A stretch of DNA of 64,000 bases from Flintibacter muris (GTDB lineage Bacteria > Bacillota > Clostridia > Oscillospirales > Oscillospiraceae), in assembly GCF_943192995.1 (NCBI RefSeq), contig NZ_CALPCP010000006.1, positions 96,261 through 160,260 on the forward strand. Reading direction: 5' to 3'. The position numbers were made by a program, and so were the translations under genes. Positions 15,903 through 25,374 of this stretch are shown here, piece after piece. The notes below the pieces were generated by a model that was not told the origin of the DNA, searched no databases, and was given only the letters and a program-made list of their open reading frames with translations. Numbering within the stretch: position 1 is the stretch's first letter; each line of letters opens with the position of its first letter.

Positions 15903-16859
15903 ATGAAGAAAAAAATTGCACTCGCGCTCTCACTGGTCATGGTTATGACCCTGGCTTTGACCGCGTGCGGCGGCGGTGGCGGCGGCGGTAAGCTGACCTT
16001 TACCACCGGCAGCGACACCGGCACCTACTACGCCTTCGGCACCGTTCTGGCCGGCCAGATCAGCGACAAGACCAAGACCAATGTCACTGCCATTGCCGGC
16101 AAGGGCTCCAAGGGCAATATCGAGGCCATGGACGTAAAGGACGCTCAGTTGGGCTTTGTCCAGTCTGACGTAATGGCTTACGCCTACAACGGCGAGCGCC
16201 TGTTCGAGAAGAAGATCGAAAGCTTCTCCACCGTGGCCGCCCTGTACATGGAGCAGGTTCAGATCGTTACCCTGGACCCCAGCATCAAGTCTGTAGCCGA
16301 CCTGGCGGGTAAGAGCGTCTCCGTCGGTGAGTCCGGCTCCGGCGTGTACTTCAACGCCGTTGACGTGCTGGCCGCCTATGGCCTGGACGTGGATAAGGAC
16401 ATCAAGCCCACCTATCAGAGCTTCGGCGACAGCGCCGATGCCCTGCAGGACGGCAAGATCGACGCCGCTTTCGTAGTGGCCGGTGCTCCCACCAACGCCA
16501 TCACCGCTCTGGCTGCCAGCCGTGACGTCTACCTGGTAGAGCTGGACGACGAGCACATTGAAAAGCTGATCGCTGAGTCCCCCTACTACAGCAAGAACGT
16601 CATCTCCAAGGACGCCTACAACCTGGACGCTGACGCCACCACCGTGGCTGTGGGCGCCGTCATTATCGCCCGGGACGACTGCACCGAGGACGACATCTAC
16701 AACGTCTGTTCCGGCATCTTTGACAGCATTGACACTCTGGGCCACGACAAGAAGAATGAGCTGAGCCTGGACTTTGCCGCCAGCATCACCGCCGTGCCCT
16801 ATCACGCCGGCGCCGCCAAGTACTTCTCCGAGAAGGGCTTCACCGTTCCCACCAAGTAA
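15903..16859 (+). CDS. TAXI family TRAP transporter solute-binding lipoprotein
   Basis: 318 aa. Lipoprotein signal peptide with lipobox LTAC (Cys22) and a Gly-rich linker, then the TAXI domain: FTTGSDTGTYYAFGTVLAGQI, GSKGNIEAMDVKDAQLGFVQSD (two segments), and VADLAGKSVSVGESGSGVY. It captures a substrate outside the membrane and delivers it to the fused permease encoded next. TAXI proteins often bind dicarboxylates or amino acids such as glutamate; the ligand here is unknown. The start at 15903 follows GGAGGAAGAG and gives a proper signal peptide. Confidence 0.95.
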   Translation: MKKKIALALSLVMVMTLALTACGGGGGGGKLTFTTGSDTGTYYAFGTVLAGQISDKTKTNVTAIAGKGSKGNIEAMDVKDAQLGFVQSDVMAYAYNGERLFEKKIESFSTVAALYMEQVQIVTLDPSIKSVADLAGKSVSVGESGSGVYFNAVDVLAAYGLDVDKDIKPTYQSFGDSADALQDGKIDAAFVVAGAPTNAITALAASRDVYLVELDDEHIEKLIAESPYYSKNVISKDAYNLDADATTVAVGAVIIARDDCTEDDIYNVCSGIFDSIDTLGHDKKNELSLDFAASITAVPYHAGAAKYFSEKGFTVPTK

Positions 16860-16873
16860 ATTGATTTAGCAGC

Positions 16874-16912
16874 CATCGGACTGCGGTGGATTCGCTCCGC
16901 CGCAGTCCGATG
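16874..16912 (+). other. Intercistronic hairpin between TRAP genes
   Basis: CATCGGACTGCGG / CCGCAGTCCGATG with an 11-nt loop and no strong T-run. Hairpins here commonly make the binding-protein message more abundant than the permease message; that effect is inferred. Confidence 0.6.
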
Positions 16913-16947
16913 CTTATTACACCCAAGGGATGAAAGGAGAGTAGAAC

Positions 16948-18981
16948 GTGAGCTTTAGGAAAAAAGAGAAGGAGACGCCCCCCGCCGTAAGCGAAGGAGC
17001 GGCCGGTTCCCCGGATATTGGAAGCGCCGCCGACGTGGACGCGGTAATGAAAAAGTTTGACCGGGAATCCAATACCCGCGTCTGGGAAGGTACCCCCATG
17101 TGGATTGTGAAGGGGATTATGATCCTGTTCTCTGTGTTCTGCATGTACCTGACCCTGATTGACAGGAATCAGGCCGAGTTCCGCCTGTGTACCTTCCTGG
17201 GCGGCATCATCATCATTGGCTATCTGAATTTCCCCATCAAAAAGGGCAATGTAAAGGTGAACAGCCTGCCCTGGTACGACATTATTATCATGGTTGTGGG
17301 CTGTATCCCCTTTTTCTACTTCGCCTTCAACGCGGAGAGGATCGCCCTGACCGACTATACCATTGTTTCCAGAGACCCTATGCTGCTGACCTTTGCGGTG
17401 ATCGGCATTCTGGCCATGGTGGAGCTGTGCCGGCGCAGTGTAGGTCTGCCGATTTTGTGTGTTGTAGGCGTTTTGATTCTTTATACACTGTTTGGAGCGA
17501 ATGTTCGTCCGGGCAAGATGCTGTTTGATCTGTTCTATACCACAACCGGCATTCTGGGTACCCCGATCTCCGCTTGCCAGAAGTTTATTGTCATGTTTAT
17601 TATTTTCGGCGCGTTCCTGGAGCGTACCGGAATTTCCGCTTTCTTTATTAACCTGGCCAACTGCGCGGCCGGTTCCTCCTCCGGCGGCCCGGCCAAGGTG
17701 GCTGTCATCTCCTCCGCCCTGTGCGGCATGGTGTCCGGCTCCTCCGTGGGCAACACCGTGACTACCGGCTCTGTGACCATTCCCATGATGAAGGAAACCG
17801 GCTATAAGGGCGAGTTTGCCGGCGCGGTAGAGGCCGCGGCCTCCACCGGCGGCCAGATTATGCCCCCCATCATGGGCGCCGCCGCCTTTATTATGGCGGA
17901 GACCACCGGCATTGCCTATTCCAAGATTGTAGTGCTGGCTATCCTGCCCGCCTTCCTGTACTTTGTGGGCATTTTTATCGCTGTCCATCTGGAGGCCAAA
18001 AAGCTGGGGCTGAAAGGCATTCCCAAGGATAAGCTGCCCAAGTTCGGGGAGCTGGCCCCCAAGCTGTATCTGCTGCTGCCCCTGGTGATTCTGGTCATCC
18101 TGGTGTCCACCGGCACCTTTACCATGTCCTACTCCGCCGCCGTGGCTATCATCATCTCTGTTGCCGTGGGCGTCATCAATATTTTTGTCAATAAGGCCAT
18201 GAAGAACGCGGATGTCTCCGACAATATCAGCGTTCCCAAGGTTTTGGACGCCATGGAGGCGGGCGCCAAGGGGACTATCTCTGTGGCCGCCGCCTGTTCT
18301 ATGGCTGGTATTGTGGCCGGCTGCGTCACCAGCACCGGCCTGGCCAGCGACCTGCTGCGTACTATTTTGTCCGTATCCGGCGGCGTGAAGATTGTGGCCC
18401 TGTTCCTTACCATGCTGTGCTGCATTGTGCTGGGCATGGGGGTGCCTACCACCGCCAACTACTGCATCATGGCCGCCACCTGCGCCCCCATCCTGATGAG
18501 CGAGCAGATTGGCATTCCCATGGTGTGCGCCCACTTCTTCGTGTTCTACTTCGGCATTGTGGCCGACATCACCCCTCCCGTGGCCCTGGCCGCCTATGCC
18601 GGTTCCGCGATCGCCAAGTCTCCGCCTATGAGAACGGCCTTCAACGCAACCAAGCTGGCCATTGCCGCCTTTGTGGTGCCCTATATCTTTGCACTGAACC
18701 CCGCTATGCTGTTCCAGTTTGACCTGGGCACGACAATGACAATGATGGTTGTCCAATCTGTGCTGATTGTCATCACCTCTCTGGTGGGCCTGTTTGGTGT
18801 GGCGGCGGCCTTGAATGGCTTCCTGTACCGGCCTTTGAATCCGCTGTTCCGTGTTTTGATTGCCGCCGGTGGCCTGTGCATGATGATCCCCGGCACCCTT
18901 ACCGACGTTGTCGGTCTGGTGGTTGTGGTGGGTATTGTCCTGTTCCAGCGTATGAGCGCTCAAAAATCCTCCGTGGCGTGA
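16948..18981 (+). CDS. TRAP transporter fused permease (DctQM type)
   Basis: 677 aa, the length of fused small-plus-large TRAP permeases found with TAXI binding proteins. A charged N-terminal tail of about 50 residues precedes many membrane helices. The large-subunit signature region includes SGSSVGNTVTTGSVTIPMM, then GGQIMPPIMGAAAFIMAE, and LGMGVPTTANYCIMA, with the short repeats seen in DctM. It imports the TAXI-bound substrate using an ion gradient. GTG start at 16948 with AAAGGAGAG upstream. It is followed by a hairpin at 19018. Confidence 0.95.
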   Translation: MSFRKKEKETPPAVSEGAAGSPDIGSAADVDAVMKKFDRESNTRVWEGTPMWIVKGIMILFSVFCMYLTLIDRNQAEFRLCTFLGGIIIIGYLNFPIKKGNVKVNSLPWYDIIIMVVGCIPFFYFAFNAERIALTDYTIVSRDPMLLTFAVIGILAMVELCRRSVGLPILCVVGVLILYTLFGANVRPGKMLFDLFYTTTGILGTPISACQKFIVMFIIFGAFLERTGISAFFINLANCAAGSSSGGPAKVAVISSALCGMVSGSSVGNTVTTGSVTIPMMKETGYKGEFAGAVEAAASTGGQIMPPIMGAAAFIMAETTGIAYSKIVVLAILPAFLYFVGIFIAVHLEAKKLGLKGIPKDKLPKFGELAPKLYLLLPLVILVILVSTGTFTMSYSAAVAIIISVAVGVINIFVNKAMKNADVSDNISVPKVLDAMEAGAKGTISVAAACSMAGIVAGCVTSTGLASDLLRTILSVSGGVKIVALFLTMLCCIVLGMGVPTTANYCIMAATCAPILMSEQIGIPMVCAHFFVFYFGIVADITPPVALAAYAGSAIAKSPPMRTAFNATKLAIAAFVVPYIFALNPAMLFQFDLGTTMTMMVVQSVLIVITSLVGLFGVAAALNGFLYRPLNPLFRVLIAAGGLCMMIPGTLTDVVGLVVVVGIVLFQRMSAQKSSVA

Positions 18982-19017
18982 CGGCGGGGCGAGAGCTGAA
19001 ATTTGACTATTCCAACA

Positions 19018-19047
19018 AACCGGCGGGGCCAAAAGGTCCCGCCGGTT
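19018..19047 (+). terminator. Terminator-like hairpin after the TRAP permease
   Basis: AACCGGCGGG-GCC / GGTCCCGCCGGTT stem; the following T-run is weak (TGTGATTCTTAT). Confidence 0.6.
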
Positions 19048-19071
19048 GTGATTCTTATGGACACCTTGTCC

Positions 19072-19100
19072 TTGTAAAACGGGAAAAACTATGATAAAAT
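19072..19100 (+). promoter_or_regulatory. Sigma-A promoter of rmlA
   Basis: TTGTAA (19072-19077), 17-nt spacer, TAAAAT (19095-19100). Confidence 0.65.
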
Positions 19101-19168
19101 AAGAACATTCGCTGTATTCATCAGAAAAACAGACTGTGAAGTGGCGTTTTGCCGGAAGGAGGATGTTC

Positions 19169-20026
19169 ATGAAAGGTATCGTATTGGCGGCGGGGAAGGG
19201 GACCCGCCTGTATCCTATGACCAAGCCGGTGTGCAAGCCCCTGCTGCCGGTGTATGATAAGCCGCTGATTTACTATCCAATCGCCATCCTCATGCAGGCG
19301 GGCATCTCTGAGATTATGATTATCGTCCCTCGGGAGGAGACGGCCACCTTCCGGGCCCTGCTGGGGGACGGAAGCCAATACGGCCTGCGCATTGAGTACG
19401 CCGAACAGCCGGTGGCCCGCGGCATTGCCGACGCCCTGCTGATCGGCGAGAAGTTTGTGGGGGGCGACCGGGTGTGTCTGGTGCTGGGGGACAACATTTT
19501 CTATGCTCCCACCCTGGCCGTCACCCTGAAACGGGCCGCCGCCAACGACCGGGGGGCCACCGTCTTCGGTTACTGGGTGGAAGACCCCCGCCCCTTTGGT
19601 GTGGTGGAGTTTGACAGGGACGGCCGGGCCATCTCCATTGAGGAAAAGCCCCGCTATCCCAAGTCCAACTACATCATCCCCGGCCTGTATTTCTATGACC
19701 ACCAGGTGATGGAGATTGCCAACCACCTGAGGCCCTCCGCCCGGGGAGAGCTGGAGATTACCGACGTAAACCTGGAGTACATGCGCCGGGGCCAGCTCCA
19801 GGTGATTCCGCTGGAAAAGAATTTTACCTGGCTGGACGCCGGCACCGCCGACAGCCTGCTGGAGGCCGGCCAGTCCATCAAGCGCATTCAGGACACCACC
19901 GGCCGGTATGTGGGCTGCCTGGAGGAGCTGGCCCTCTATGAGGGCTGGGTCACCGAGGAGCAGGTCCACGCCATTGGCGGCGAGCTGTCCATGACCCTGT
20001 ATGGAAAATACTTACAGTGCTTATAA
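19169..20026 (+). CDS. rmlA: Glucose-1-phosphate thymidylyltransferase (RmlA/RfbA)
   Basis: 285 aa, standard RmlA length. Makes dTDP-glucose from glucose-1-phosphate and dTTP, the first step to dTDP-rhamnose and related sugars. Nucleotide-binding GIVLAAGKGTRLYPMTKP at the N-terminus; also LVLGDNIFY, GYWVEDPRPFGVVEFD, ITDVNLEYMRRG and FTWLDAGTADSLLEA. The ATG at 19169 has AAGGAGG upstream. No rmlB, rmlC or rmlD lies next to it, so the gene is isolated from its pathway. The asparaginase gene begins 10 nt after the stop. Confidence 0.95.
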   Translation: MKGIVLAAGKGTRLYPMTKPVCKPLLPVYDKPLIYYPIAILMQAGISEIMIIVPREETATFRALLGDGSQYGLRIEYAEQPVARGIADALLIGEKFVGGDRVCLVLGDNIFYAPTLAVTLKRAAANDRGATVFGYWVEDPRPFGVVEFDRDGRAISIEEKPRYPKSNYIIPGLYFYDHQVMEIANHLRPSARGELEITDVNLEYMRRGQLQVIPLEKNFTWLDAGTADSLLEAGQSIKRIQDTTGRYVGCLEELALYEGWVTEEQVHAIGGELSMTLYGKYLQCL

Positions 20027-20036
20027 AGGAGCGGAC

Positions 20037-21038
20037 ATGAAACGAATCCTGATGCTGGCCACCGGGGGCACAATCGCCTCCATGGAGACCGGCCACGGGC
20101 TCAGCCCCGCCATCACCTCTGAGGAAATATTGAGCCATGTCCCTGCGGTGGGGGAGCTGTGCCAGGTGGAGGCTGTTCAGCTGATGAATCTGGACAGCAC
20201 CAACATTGGCCCGGACCACTGGCTGAACATTGCCCGGGCGGTCCGGGAGCGCTATGACAGCTATGACGGATTTGTCATCACCCACGGCACCGACACCATG
20301 GCCTACACCGCCGCCGCCCTGTCCTACCTGATTCAGGACTCCCCAAAACCCATTGTCATCACCGGCTCCCAAAAGTCCATCGCCCTGAACGACACCGACG
20401 CCCGGCGCAACCTGTACGACAGCTTTCGCTATGCGGTGGACCGGGACTCCCACGACGTGAGTCTGGTCTTTGACGGCCGGGTGATTCTGGGCACCCGGGC
20501 CCGGAAGGAGCGCAGCAAGAGCTTTAACGCCTTTTCCAGCGTGGACTACCCAGAGCGGGCGGTCATCCGGGACGGCAAGCTCATCCGCTATCTGGCCCCC
20601 CGGCCCTACTCTTATGGGGCTGAGCCTGTGTTTTACGACAAGCTGGAGGACCGGGTGCTGCTGCTCACCCTTATCCCCGGCATGGGGGCGGAGGCCCTGG
20701 GGCTGTTGAAGGACAGCTACCAGGCAGTGATTCTCCAGTCCTTCGGCGTGGGCGGGCTGCCCGGCGGAGGAAACGGCCCCTTCGCCCAGGCCATGGAGGA
20801 GTGGCTGGCGGCGGGGAAGACCATTGTTATGATGACCCAGGTACCCTATGAGGGCAGCGACATGTCCGTCTACCAGGTGGGCCAGCAGGTGAAGGAGCGC
20901 TTTCAGCTGATGGAGGCCTACAATATGACCCTGGAGGCCGCTGCCACCAAGCTGATGTGGGTGCTGGGCCAGGCCAGCGGACCCAGGGAGATTCGGGAGC
21001 TGTTTTACCGCCCCGTGCAGTTTGACGTAATTCAATGA
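20037..21038 (+). CDS. ansA: L-asparaginase, type I (cytoplasmic)
   Basis: 333 aa, no signal peptide, consistent with the type I enzyme. Hydrolyses asparagine to aspartate and ammonia. Catalytic motif 1 LATGGTIAS (8-15, nucleophile Thr12), and motif 2 ITHGTDTMAYTAAAL. ATAAAGGAGCGGAC precedes the ATG at 20037. The gap to rmlA is 10 nt and to the next gene 18 nt, suggesting one transcript from the rmlA promoter, although the functions are unrelated. Confidence 0.94.
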   Translation: MKRILMLATGGTIASMETGHGLSPAITSEEILSHVPAVGELCQVEAVQLMNLDSTNIGPDHWLNIARAVRERYDSYDGFVITHGTDTMAYTAAALSYLIQDSPKPIVITGSQKSIALNDTDARRNLYDSFRYAVDRDSHDVSLVFDGRVILGTRARKERSKSFNAFSSVDYPERAVIRDGKLIRYLAPRPYSYGAEPVFYDKLEDRVLLLTLIPGMGAEALGLLKDSYQAVILQSFGVGGLPGGGNGPFAQAMEEWLAAGKTIVMMTQVPYEGSDMSVYQVGQQVKERFQLMEAYNMTLEAAATKLMWVLGQASGPREIRELFYRPVQFDVIQ

Positions 21039-21056
21039 TTTAGAGGAGGTGCGCAA

Positions 21057-23024
21057 GTGAAACGCCGTGTTTCCGCCTTTTTGATGGCAGTTATGCTGCT
21101 GTGCTCCCTCCTGCCCGCTCTGGCGGCCTCGCCGGGGGAGCACACAACCACGGTGCTCTTCACCCACGACCTCCACTCCCACTTTTTGCCCCAGTCCGAC
21201 GGGCAGGGGAAGCAGTCCGGCGGCTACGCCCGCCTGAAAACCGTTCTGGACCGGGAGCGGGCCGCCCATCCTAACGCCCTCACGGTGGACGGGGGGGACT
21301 TTTCCATTGGCTCCCTGATCCAGACGCTGTACACCACCCAGGGGGCGGAACTGCGCACCATGGGCGCCATGGGCTACGACGCCGCCACTGCCGGCAACCA
21401 CGAGTTTGACCACACCGGAACCGGCTTTGCCTCCATGCTCAACGCCGTGGTGGACAGCGGCGACCCCTCGCCTGTACTGCTGATGGCCAACTACAAGCCG
21501 GCGGAGGATAACCCGGACCGGCTGGACATCCAGCGGTCCATGGCCGCCTACGGCGTACAGGACTATATGCTGCTGGAGCGGGGCGGGGTCACCTATGGCC
21601 TGTTTGGACTGATGGGGGAGGACTCCCACGCCTGCGCGCCCTCCTCCGGGTTTGCCCTGGGGGACGTGGCGGAAAACGCCCAGCGGTGTGTGGACGCCTT
21701 GAAAGAGGAGGGGGCGGAATTTATCATCTGCCTGTCCCACTCCGGGACCAACGAGAAAAAGAAGCTGTCTGAGGATGAGCAGCTGGCCGGAGCGGTGAGC
21801 GGTATTGACCTGATCGTCTCCGGACACACCCACACCACGCTGACCGAACCCATTGTGGTAAACGATACCTATATCGTCTCCGCCGGGCCCTACTGCTCCA
21901 ACCTGGGGTCTGTCACCTTCAGCTGGACCGAGGGCGGGAGAAAGACCCTGTCCGATTACCACCTGATCCCCATTGATGAGACCCTCCCGGAGGACGCCGG
22001 GATTACCACCATGATAGACCGGTGGAAGGGGCTGGTGGGGGGGACCTACCTGGCACCCTACGGTCTGACCTACGACCAGGTGCTCACTGTGTCCGGCTTT
22101 GATCTGCTTACCCCAGAGTCCGGGGTGCAGAAGGGCAACCCCCTGGGCGAGCTGGTGGCCGATTCCTTCCTCTGGGCGGTGAACAACCTGGAGGCAAATG
22201 CCCCCGACGTGCCTACCGTCACCGTCACCGCCGACGGGGTGCTCCGCGCACCCCTGTATCCGGGGGAGGTTACCACCTCTATGGCCTTCGACGTGCTGTC
22301 TATGGGGGTGGGGAGCGACGGCACCTCCGGCTTTCCACTGGTGGCCTGCTACCTGACGGGGAAGGAGCTGAAAACCGTGGCCGAGGTGGACGCCTCCATC
22401 ACCCCCCTTATACCCGCCGCCCAGCTGTATATGGCGGGGATGGAGTACTCCTTCAACACCCACCGGATGTTTTTCAACCGGGTGACGGATATTCAGCTGT
22501 ACCAGTATGTGGATTTTTTCCACAGCGCGGTGGTTGAGCTTCCGGATGGTACAACGGAGCCGCCGGCTCCAGTGAGTCCAAAGTTTTACAGTGAGATCGA
22601 AGACGATCAGCTCTACCGGGTGGTTACCGGCATGTACTCCGCCCAGATGCTGAGTACAGTGAAGAGCAAATCCTTCGGCCTGCTCTCCCTGGAGCCCAAA
22701 ATGGCGGACGGCACCCCGGTCACCGACTTTGAGGCCTGCATCCTCCGGGATGAGAACGGCAGCGAGATCAAGGAGTGGTACGCCCTGGCCGCCTACCTCC
22801 AGAGCTTTGGGGAGGATGGCCTCCCCCTGCGGTACACCGCTCCGGACGGGCGGAAAAACGTCAGCCGCAGCTGGAACCCGGTGGAGCTGGTGAAAAATCC
22901 CAACTGGATCACCGTTGTGACGCTGATTGTGCTGGCGGCATCGGCCGTTGCGGCGTTTTTCCTGGTCCGGGCTCTGCGCTACGCCCACCGGCGGCGGCGC
23001 TATGGGAAAAAGAAAAATTTGTGA
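21057..23024 (+). CDS. Membrane-anchored 5'-nucleotidase/metallophosphatase
   Basis: 655 aa. Signal peptide at 1-26, calcineurin-like phosphatase domain about 30-290 with metal-site motifs HDLHSHF, DGGDFSIGS, AGNHEFDH, LSHSGTN and SGHTHTT, a 5'-nucleotidase C-terminal domain about 330-560, and a C-terminal membrane helix (VVTLIVLAASAVAAFFLV) followed by a basic tail RRRRYGKKK. It probably releases phosphate from nucleotides or nucleotide sugars outside the cell. GTG start with GAGGAGG upstream. Substrate not fixed by the sequence. Confidence 0.92.
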   Translation: MKRRVSAFLMAVMLLCSLLPALAASPGEHTTTVLFTHDLHSHFLPQSDGQGKQSGGYARLKTVLDRERAAHPNALTVDGGDFSIGSLIQTLYTTQGAELRTMGAMGYDAATAGNHEFDHTGTGFASMLNAVVDSGDPSPVLLMANYKPAEDNPDRLDIQRSMAAYGVQDYMLLERGGVTYGLFGLMGEDSHACAPSSGFALGDVAENAQRCVDALKEEGAEFIICLSHSGTNEKKKLSEDEQLAGAVSGIDLIVSGHTHTTLTEPIVVNDTYIVSAGPYCSNLGSVTFSWTEGGRKTLSDYHLIPIDETLPEDAGITTMIDRWKGLVGGTYLAPYGLTYDQVLTVSGFDLLTPESGVQKGNPLGELVADSFLWAVNNLEANAPDVPTVTVTADGVLRAPLYPGEVTTSMAFDVLSMGVGSDGTSGFPLVACYLTGKELKTVAEVDASITPLIPAAQLYMAGMEYSFNTHRMFFNRVTDIQLYQYVDFFHSAVVELPDGTTEPPAPVSPKFYSEIEDDQLYRVVTGMYSAQMLSTVKSKSFGLLSLEPKMADGTPVTDFEACILRDENGSEIKEWYALAAYLQSFGEDGLPLRYTAPDGRKNVSRSWNPVELVKNPNWITVVTLIVLAASAVAAFFLVRALRYAHRRRRYGKKKNL

Positions 23025-23095
23025 TCTGTGCGGCGAGGCCGCTGGCAATAATAACCTTGATGGAAAAAGGAAGAACTCTGACAGGAGGAGAAACA

Positions 23096-23944
23096 GTGAA
23101 GAAGTACGAAATCGCAAGCAAGAAGACGCTGACGCCTGAAATTTCTCAAATTTCGGTGTACGCGCCGCTGGTGGCCGCCAAGGCCAAGGCGGGCCAGTTC
23201 ATCATCCTGCGGGTGGATGAAGAGGGAGAGCGGATTCCCCTCACCATCTCCAGCGCGGTGGACGGCCTGGTTACAGTGATCTACCAGAAGATCGGCGGCA
23301 CTACCATGGCTCTGGACCAGCTGAACGAGGGCGACTGCCTCCAGGACTTTGTGGGCCCCCTGGGCCTGCCCACCGAGGTGGAGGACCTGGGCCGGGTGGC
23401 CGTTCTGGGCGGCGGTCTGGGCTGCGCCATTGCCCTGCCCGTGGCCCGCGCCCTGCATCAGGCCGGCAACCAGGTGGACCTGATCGGCGGCTTTAAGACC
23501 AAGGATATTGTCATCCTGGAGAAGGAGATGTCCGAGGCCTGCACCGACCTTCACATCTGCACCGACGATGGTACCTACGGCTACCACGGCTTTGTCACCG
23601 GCAAGCTGGAGGAGCTGATTGCCAGCGGGGTCAAGTTTGACCATGTCTTTGCCATTGGTCCTCTGCTGATGATGAAGTTTGCCTGCAAGCTGACAGAAAA
23701 ATACAACATCCCCACCACTGTGAGCATGAACCCCATTATGATCGACGGTACCGGCATGTGCGGCTGCTGCCGCCTCACCGTGGACGGCGAGGTGAAGTTT
23801 GCCTGCGTGGACGGCCCCGACTTTGACGGCCACAAGGTGGACTTTGACGAAGTGATCGCCCGCAATGCGACCTATAAAGAGCATGAAGCCAAGGCGAAAG
23901 AGGCCCACCTCTGCCGCCTGGGAGGAGGTGCCATGAATGGCTAA
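23096..23944 (+). CDS. nfnA: NADH-dependent ferredoxin:NADP oxidoreductase small subunit (NfnA)
   Basis: 282 aa, dihydroorotate-dehydrogenase-K-like FAD/NAD protein: FAD region IPLTISSAVDG, pyridine nucleotide region AVLGGGLGCAIALPVARAL, and a C-terminal [2Fe-2S] loop GTGMCGCCRLTVDGEVKFAC. With the next gene it forms NfnAB, which couples NADH and ferredoxin to NADP reduction by electron bifurcation. The start is GTG at 23096, chosen because ACAGGAGGAG lies directly upstream; a longer frame reaches back into the nucleotidase gene. It overlaps nfnB by 8 nt. Similar proteins pair with sulfide-dehydrogenase annotations, which is the same family. Confidence 0.93.
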   Translation: MKKYEIASKKTLTPEISQISVYAPLVAAKAKAGQFIILRVDEEGERIPLTISSAVDGLVTVIYQKIGGTTMALDQLNEGDCLQDFVGPLGLPTEVEDLGRVAVLGGGLGCAIALPVARALHQAGNQVDLIGGFKTKDIVILEKEMSEACTDLHICTDDGTYGYHGFVTGKLEELIASGVKFDHVFAIGPLLMMKFACKLTEKYNIPTTVSMNPIMIDGTGMCGCCRLTVDGEVKFACVDGPDFDGHKVDFDEVIARNATYKEHEAKAKEAHLCRLGGGAMNG

Positions 23945-25322
23945 TATGCAGATGGAAAAGACCCCCATGCCCGAGCAGGAGGCCAATGTCCGCAACGCCA
24001 ATTTTAAAGAGGTGGCCCTGGGTTACACCCTGGAGCAGGCCCGGAATGAGGCACAGCGGTGCCTGAACTGCAAGAACAAGCCCTGCGTCAGCGGATGCCC
24101 GGTGGGCATTCCCATCCCCGAGTTTGTGGGCAAAGTGGCCGAGGGTGACCTGGCCGCCGCCTATCAGCTGCTGTCCGACGCCAATGCCCTGCCCGCCATC
24201 TCCGGACGGGTCTGCCCCCAGGAGACCCAGTGTGAGGGCAAATGTGTCCGTGGCGTGAAGGGTGAGCCCGTTTCTATCGGCCGCATTGAGCGCTTTGTGG
24301 CCGACTGGGCCGCCGAAAACGGGATCGCCAACGTGGCCACCGCCCCCAAGAACGGCCACAAGGTGGCCGTGATCGGCTCCGGACCCGCCGGTCTGACCTG
24401 CGCCGGTGAGCTGGCCCGTATGGGCTACTCCGTCTCCGTGTTTGAGGCCTTCCACACCCCCGGCGGCGTGCTCAGCTACGGCATCCCCGAGTTCCGTCTC
24501 CCCAAGGATATTGTCAAGCGCGAGGTGGCCAATCTGGAGAAGATGGGCGTGGATATTGAGCTGAACATGGTAATCGGCAAGGTGCTCACCATCACCGAGC
24601 TGTTTGAACAGGGCTACGAGGCTGTCTTTATCGGCTCCGGCGCCGGCCTGCCCATGTTTATGAAGATCCCCGGCGAGTCCCTGGTGGGCGTCTACTCCGC
24701 CAACGAGTACCTCACCCGCATTAACCTGATGAAGGCCTACAAGGAGGACTCCCCCACCCCTGTGCTCCACAACAAGAAGGTGGCTGTGGTGGGCGGCGGC
24801 AACGTGGCCATGGACGCCGCCCGCTGCGCCAAGCGCCTGGGTGCCGAGGTCCATATCGTCTACCGCCGCTCCGAGGCGGAGCTCCCCGCCCGTAAGGAGG
24901 AGGTCCACCATGCCAAGGAGGAGGGCATCATCTTCGATCTGCTCACCAACCCTGTGTCCATTGAGGGGGACGAGACCGGCCATGTCCAGTCCATCACCTG
25001 CGTGCAGATGGAGCTGGGTGAGCCGGACGCCTCCGGCCGCCGCCGCCCCGTAGTCAAAGAGGGCAGCGAGTTTAAGATGGAGGTGGACGCCGTAGTCATG
25101 TCTCTGGGCACCCAGCCCAACCCCATGAGCTACGAGGGCACCCCCGGCCTGGAGAAGACCCGCAAGGGCTGTGTGCAGGCCGACGACCACGGCTGCACCT
25201 CCTGCCCCAATATCTTCGCCGGCGGCGACGCCGCCACCGGAGCCGCTACCGTCATTCTGGCCATGGGCGCCGGCAAGTCCGCCGCCAAGTCCATTGACGA
25301 GTATATCAAGAGCAAGCAGTAA
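23937..25322 (+). CDS. nfnB: NfnB large subunit (GltA-like FAD/NADPH oxidoreductase)
   Basis: 461 aa, glutamate-synthase-small-subunit-like. Two [4Fe-4S] clusters at the N-terminus (CLNCKNKPCVSGCPVGIP and CPQETQCEGKC), FAD motif IGSGPAGLTCAGELARMGY, NADP motif VVGGGNVAMDAARCAKRLG, and a C-terminal FAD motif NIFAGGDAATGAATVILAMG. In NfnAB this subunit carries the bifurcating FAD and the ferredoxin path. GGGAGGAGG precedes the ATG. Annotation as gltA is possible in isolation, but adjacency to nfnA with an 8-nt overlap supports NfnB. Confidence 0.94.
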   Translation: MANMQMEKTPMPEQEANVRNANFKEVALGYTLEQARNEAQRCLNCKNKPCVSGCPVGIPIPEFVGKVAEGDLAAAYQLLSDANALPAISGRVCPQETQCEGKCVRGVKGEPVSIGRIERFVADWAAENGIANVATAPKNGHKVAVIGSGPAGLTCAGELARMGYSVSVFEAFHTPGGVLSYGIPEFRLPKDIVKREVANLEKMGVDIELNMVIGKVLTITELFEQGYEAVFIGSGAGLPMFMKIPGESLVGVYSANEYLTRINLMKAYKEDSPTPVLHNKKVAVVGGGNVAMDAARCAKRLGAEVHIVYRRSEAELPARKEEVHHAKEEGIIFDLLTNPVSIEGDETGHVQSITCVQMELGEPDASGRRRPVVKEGSEFKMEVDAVVMSLGTQPNPMSYEGTPGLEKTRKGCVQADDHGCTSCPNIFAGGDAATGAATVILAMGAGKSAAKSIDEYIKSKQ

Positions 25323-25330
25323 TGTTTCAA

Positions 25331-25362
25331 AACCGCCTCCGCTATGCGGAGGCGGTCCCCTT
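25331..25362 (+). terminator. Hairpin after nfnB
   Basis: ACCGCCTCCGC-TAT-GCGGAGGCGGT followed by CCCCTTTAA. Probably a weak terminator before the ATPase gene. Confidence 0.6.
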
Positions 25363-25374
25363 TAAGGAGCCGCT

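Noticed and set aside
16840..19236. 798-codon minus-strand frame opposite the TRAP genes, and similar long antisense frames at 12931-15057, 19950-23117 and 61159-63495
   Set aside because: All mirror strongly supported genes; their composition (Gly/His/Gln-rich) is typical of antisense reading in GC-rich DNA.
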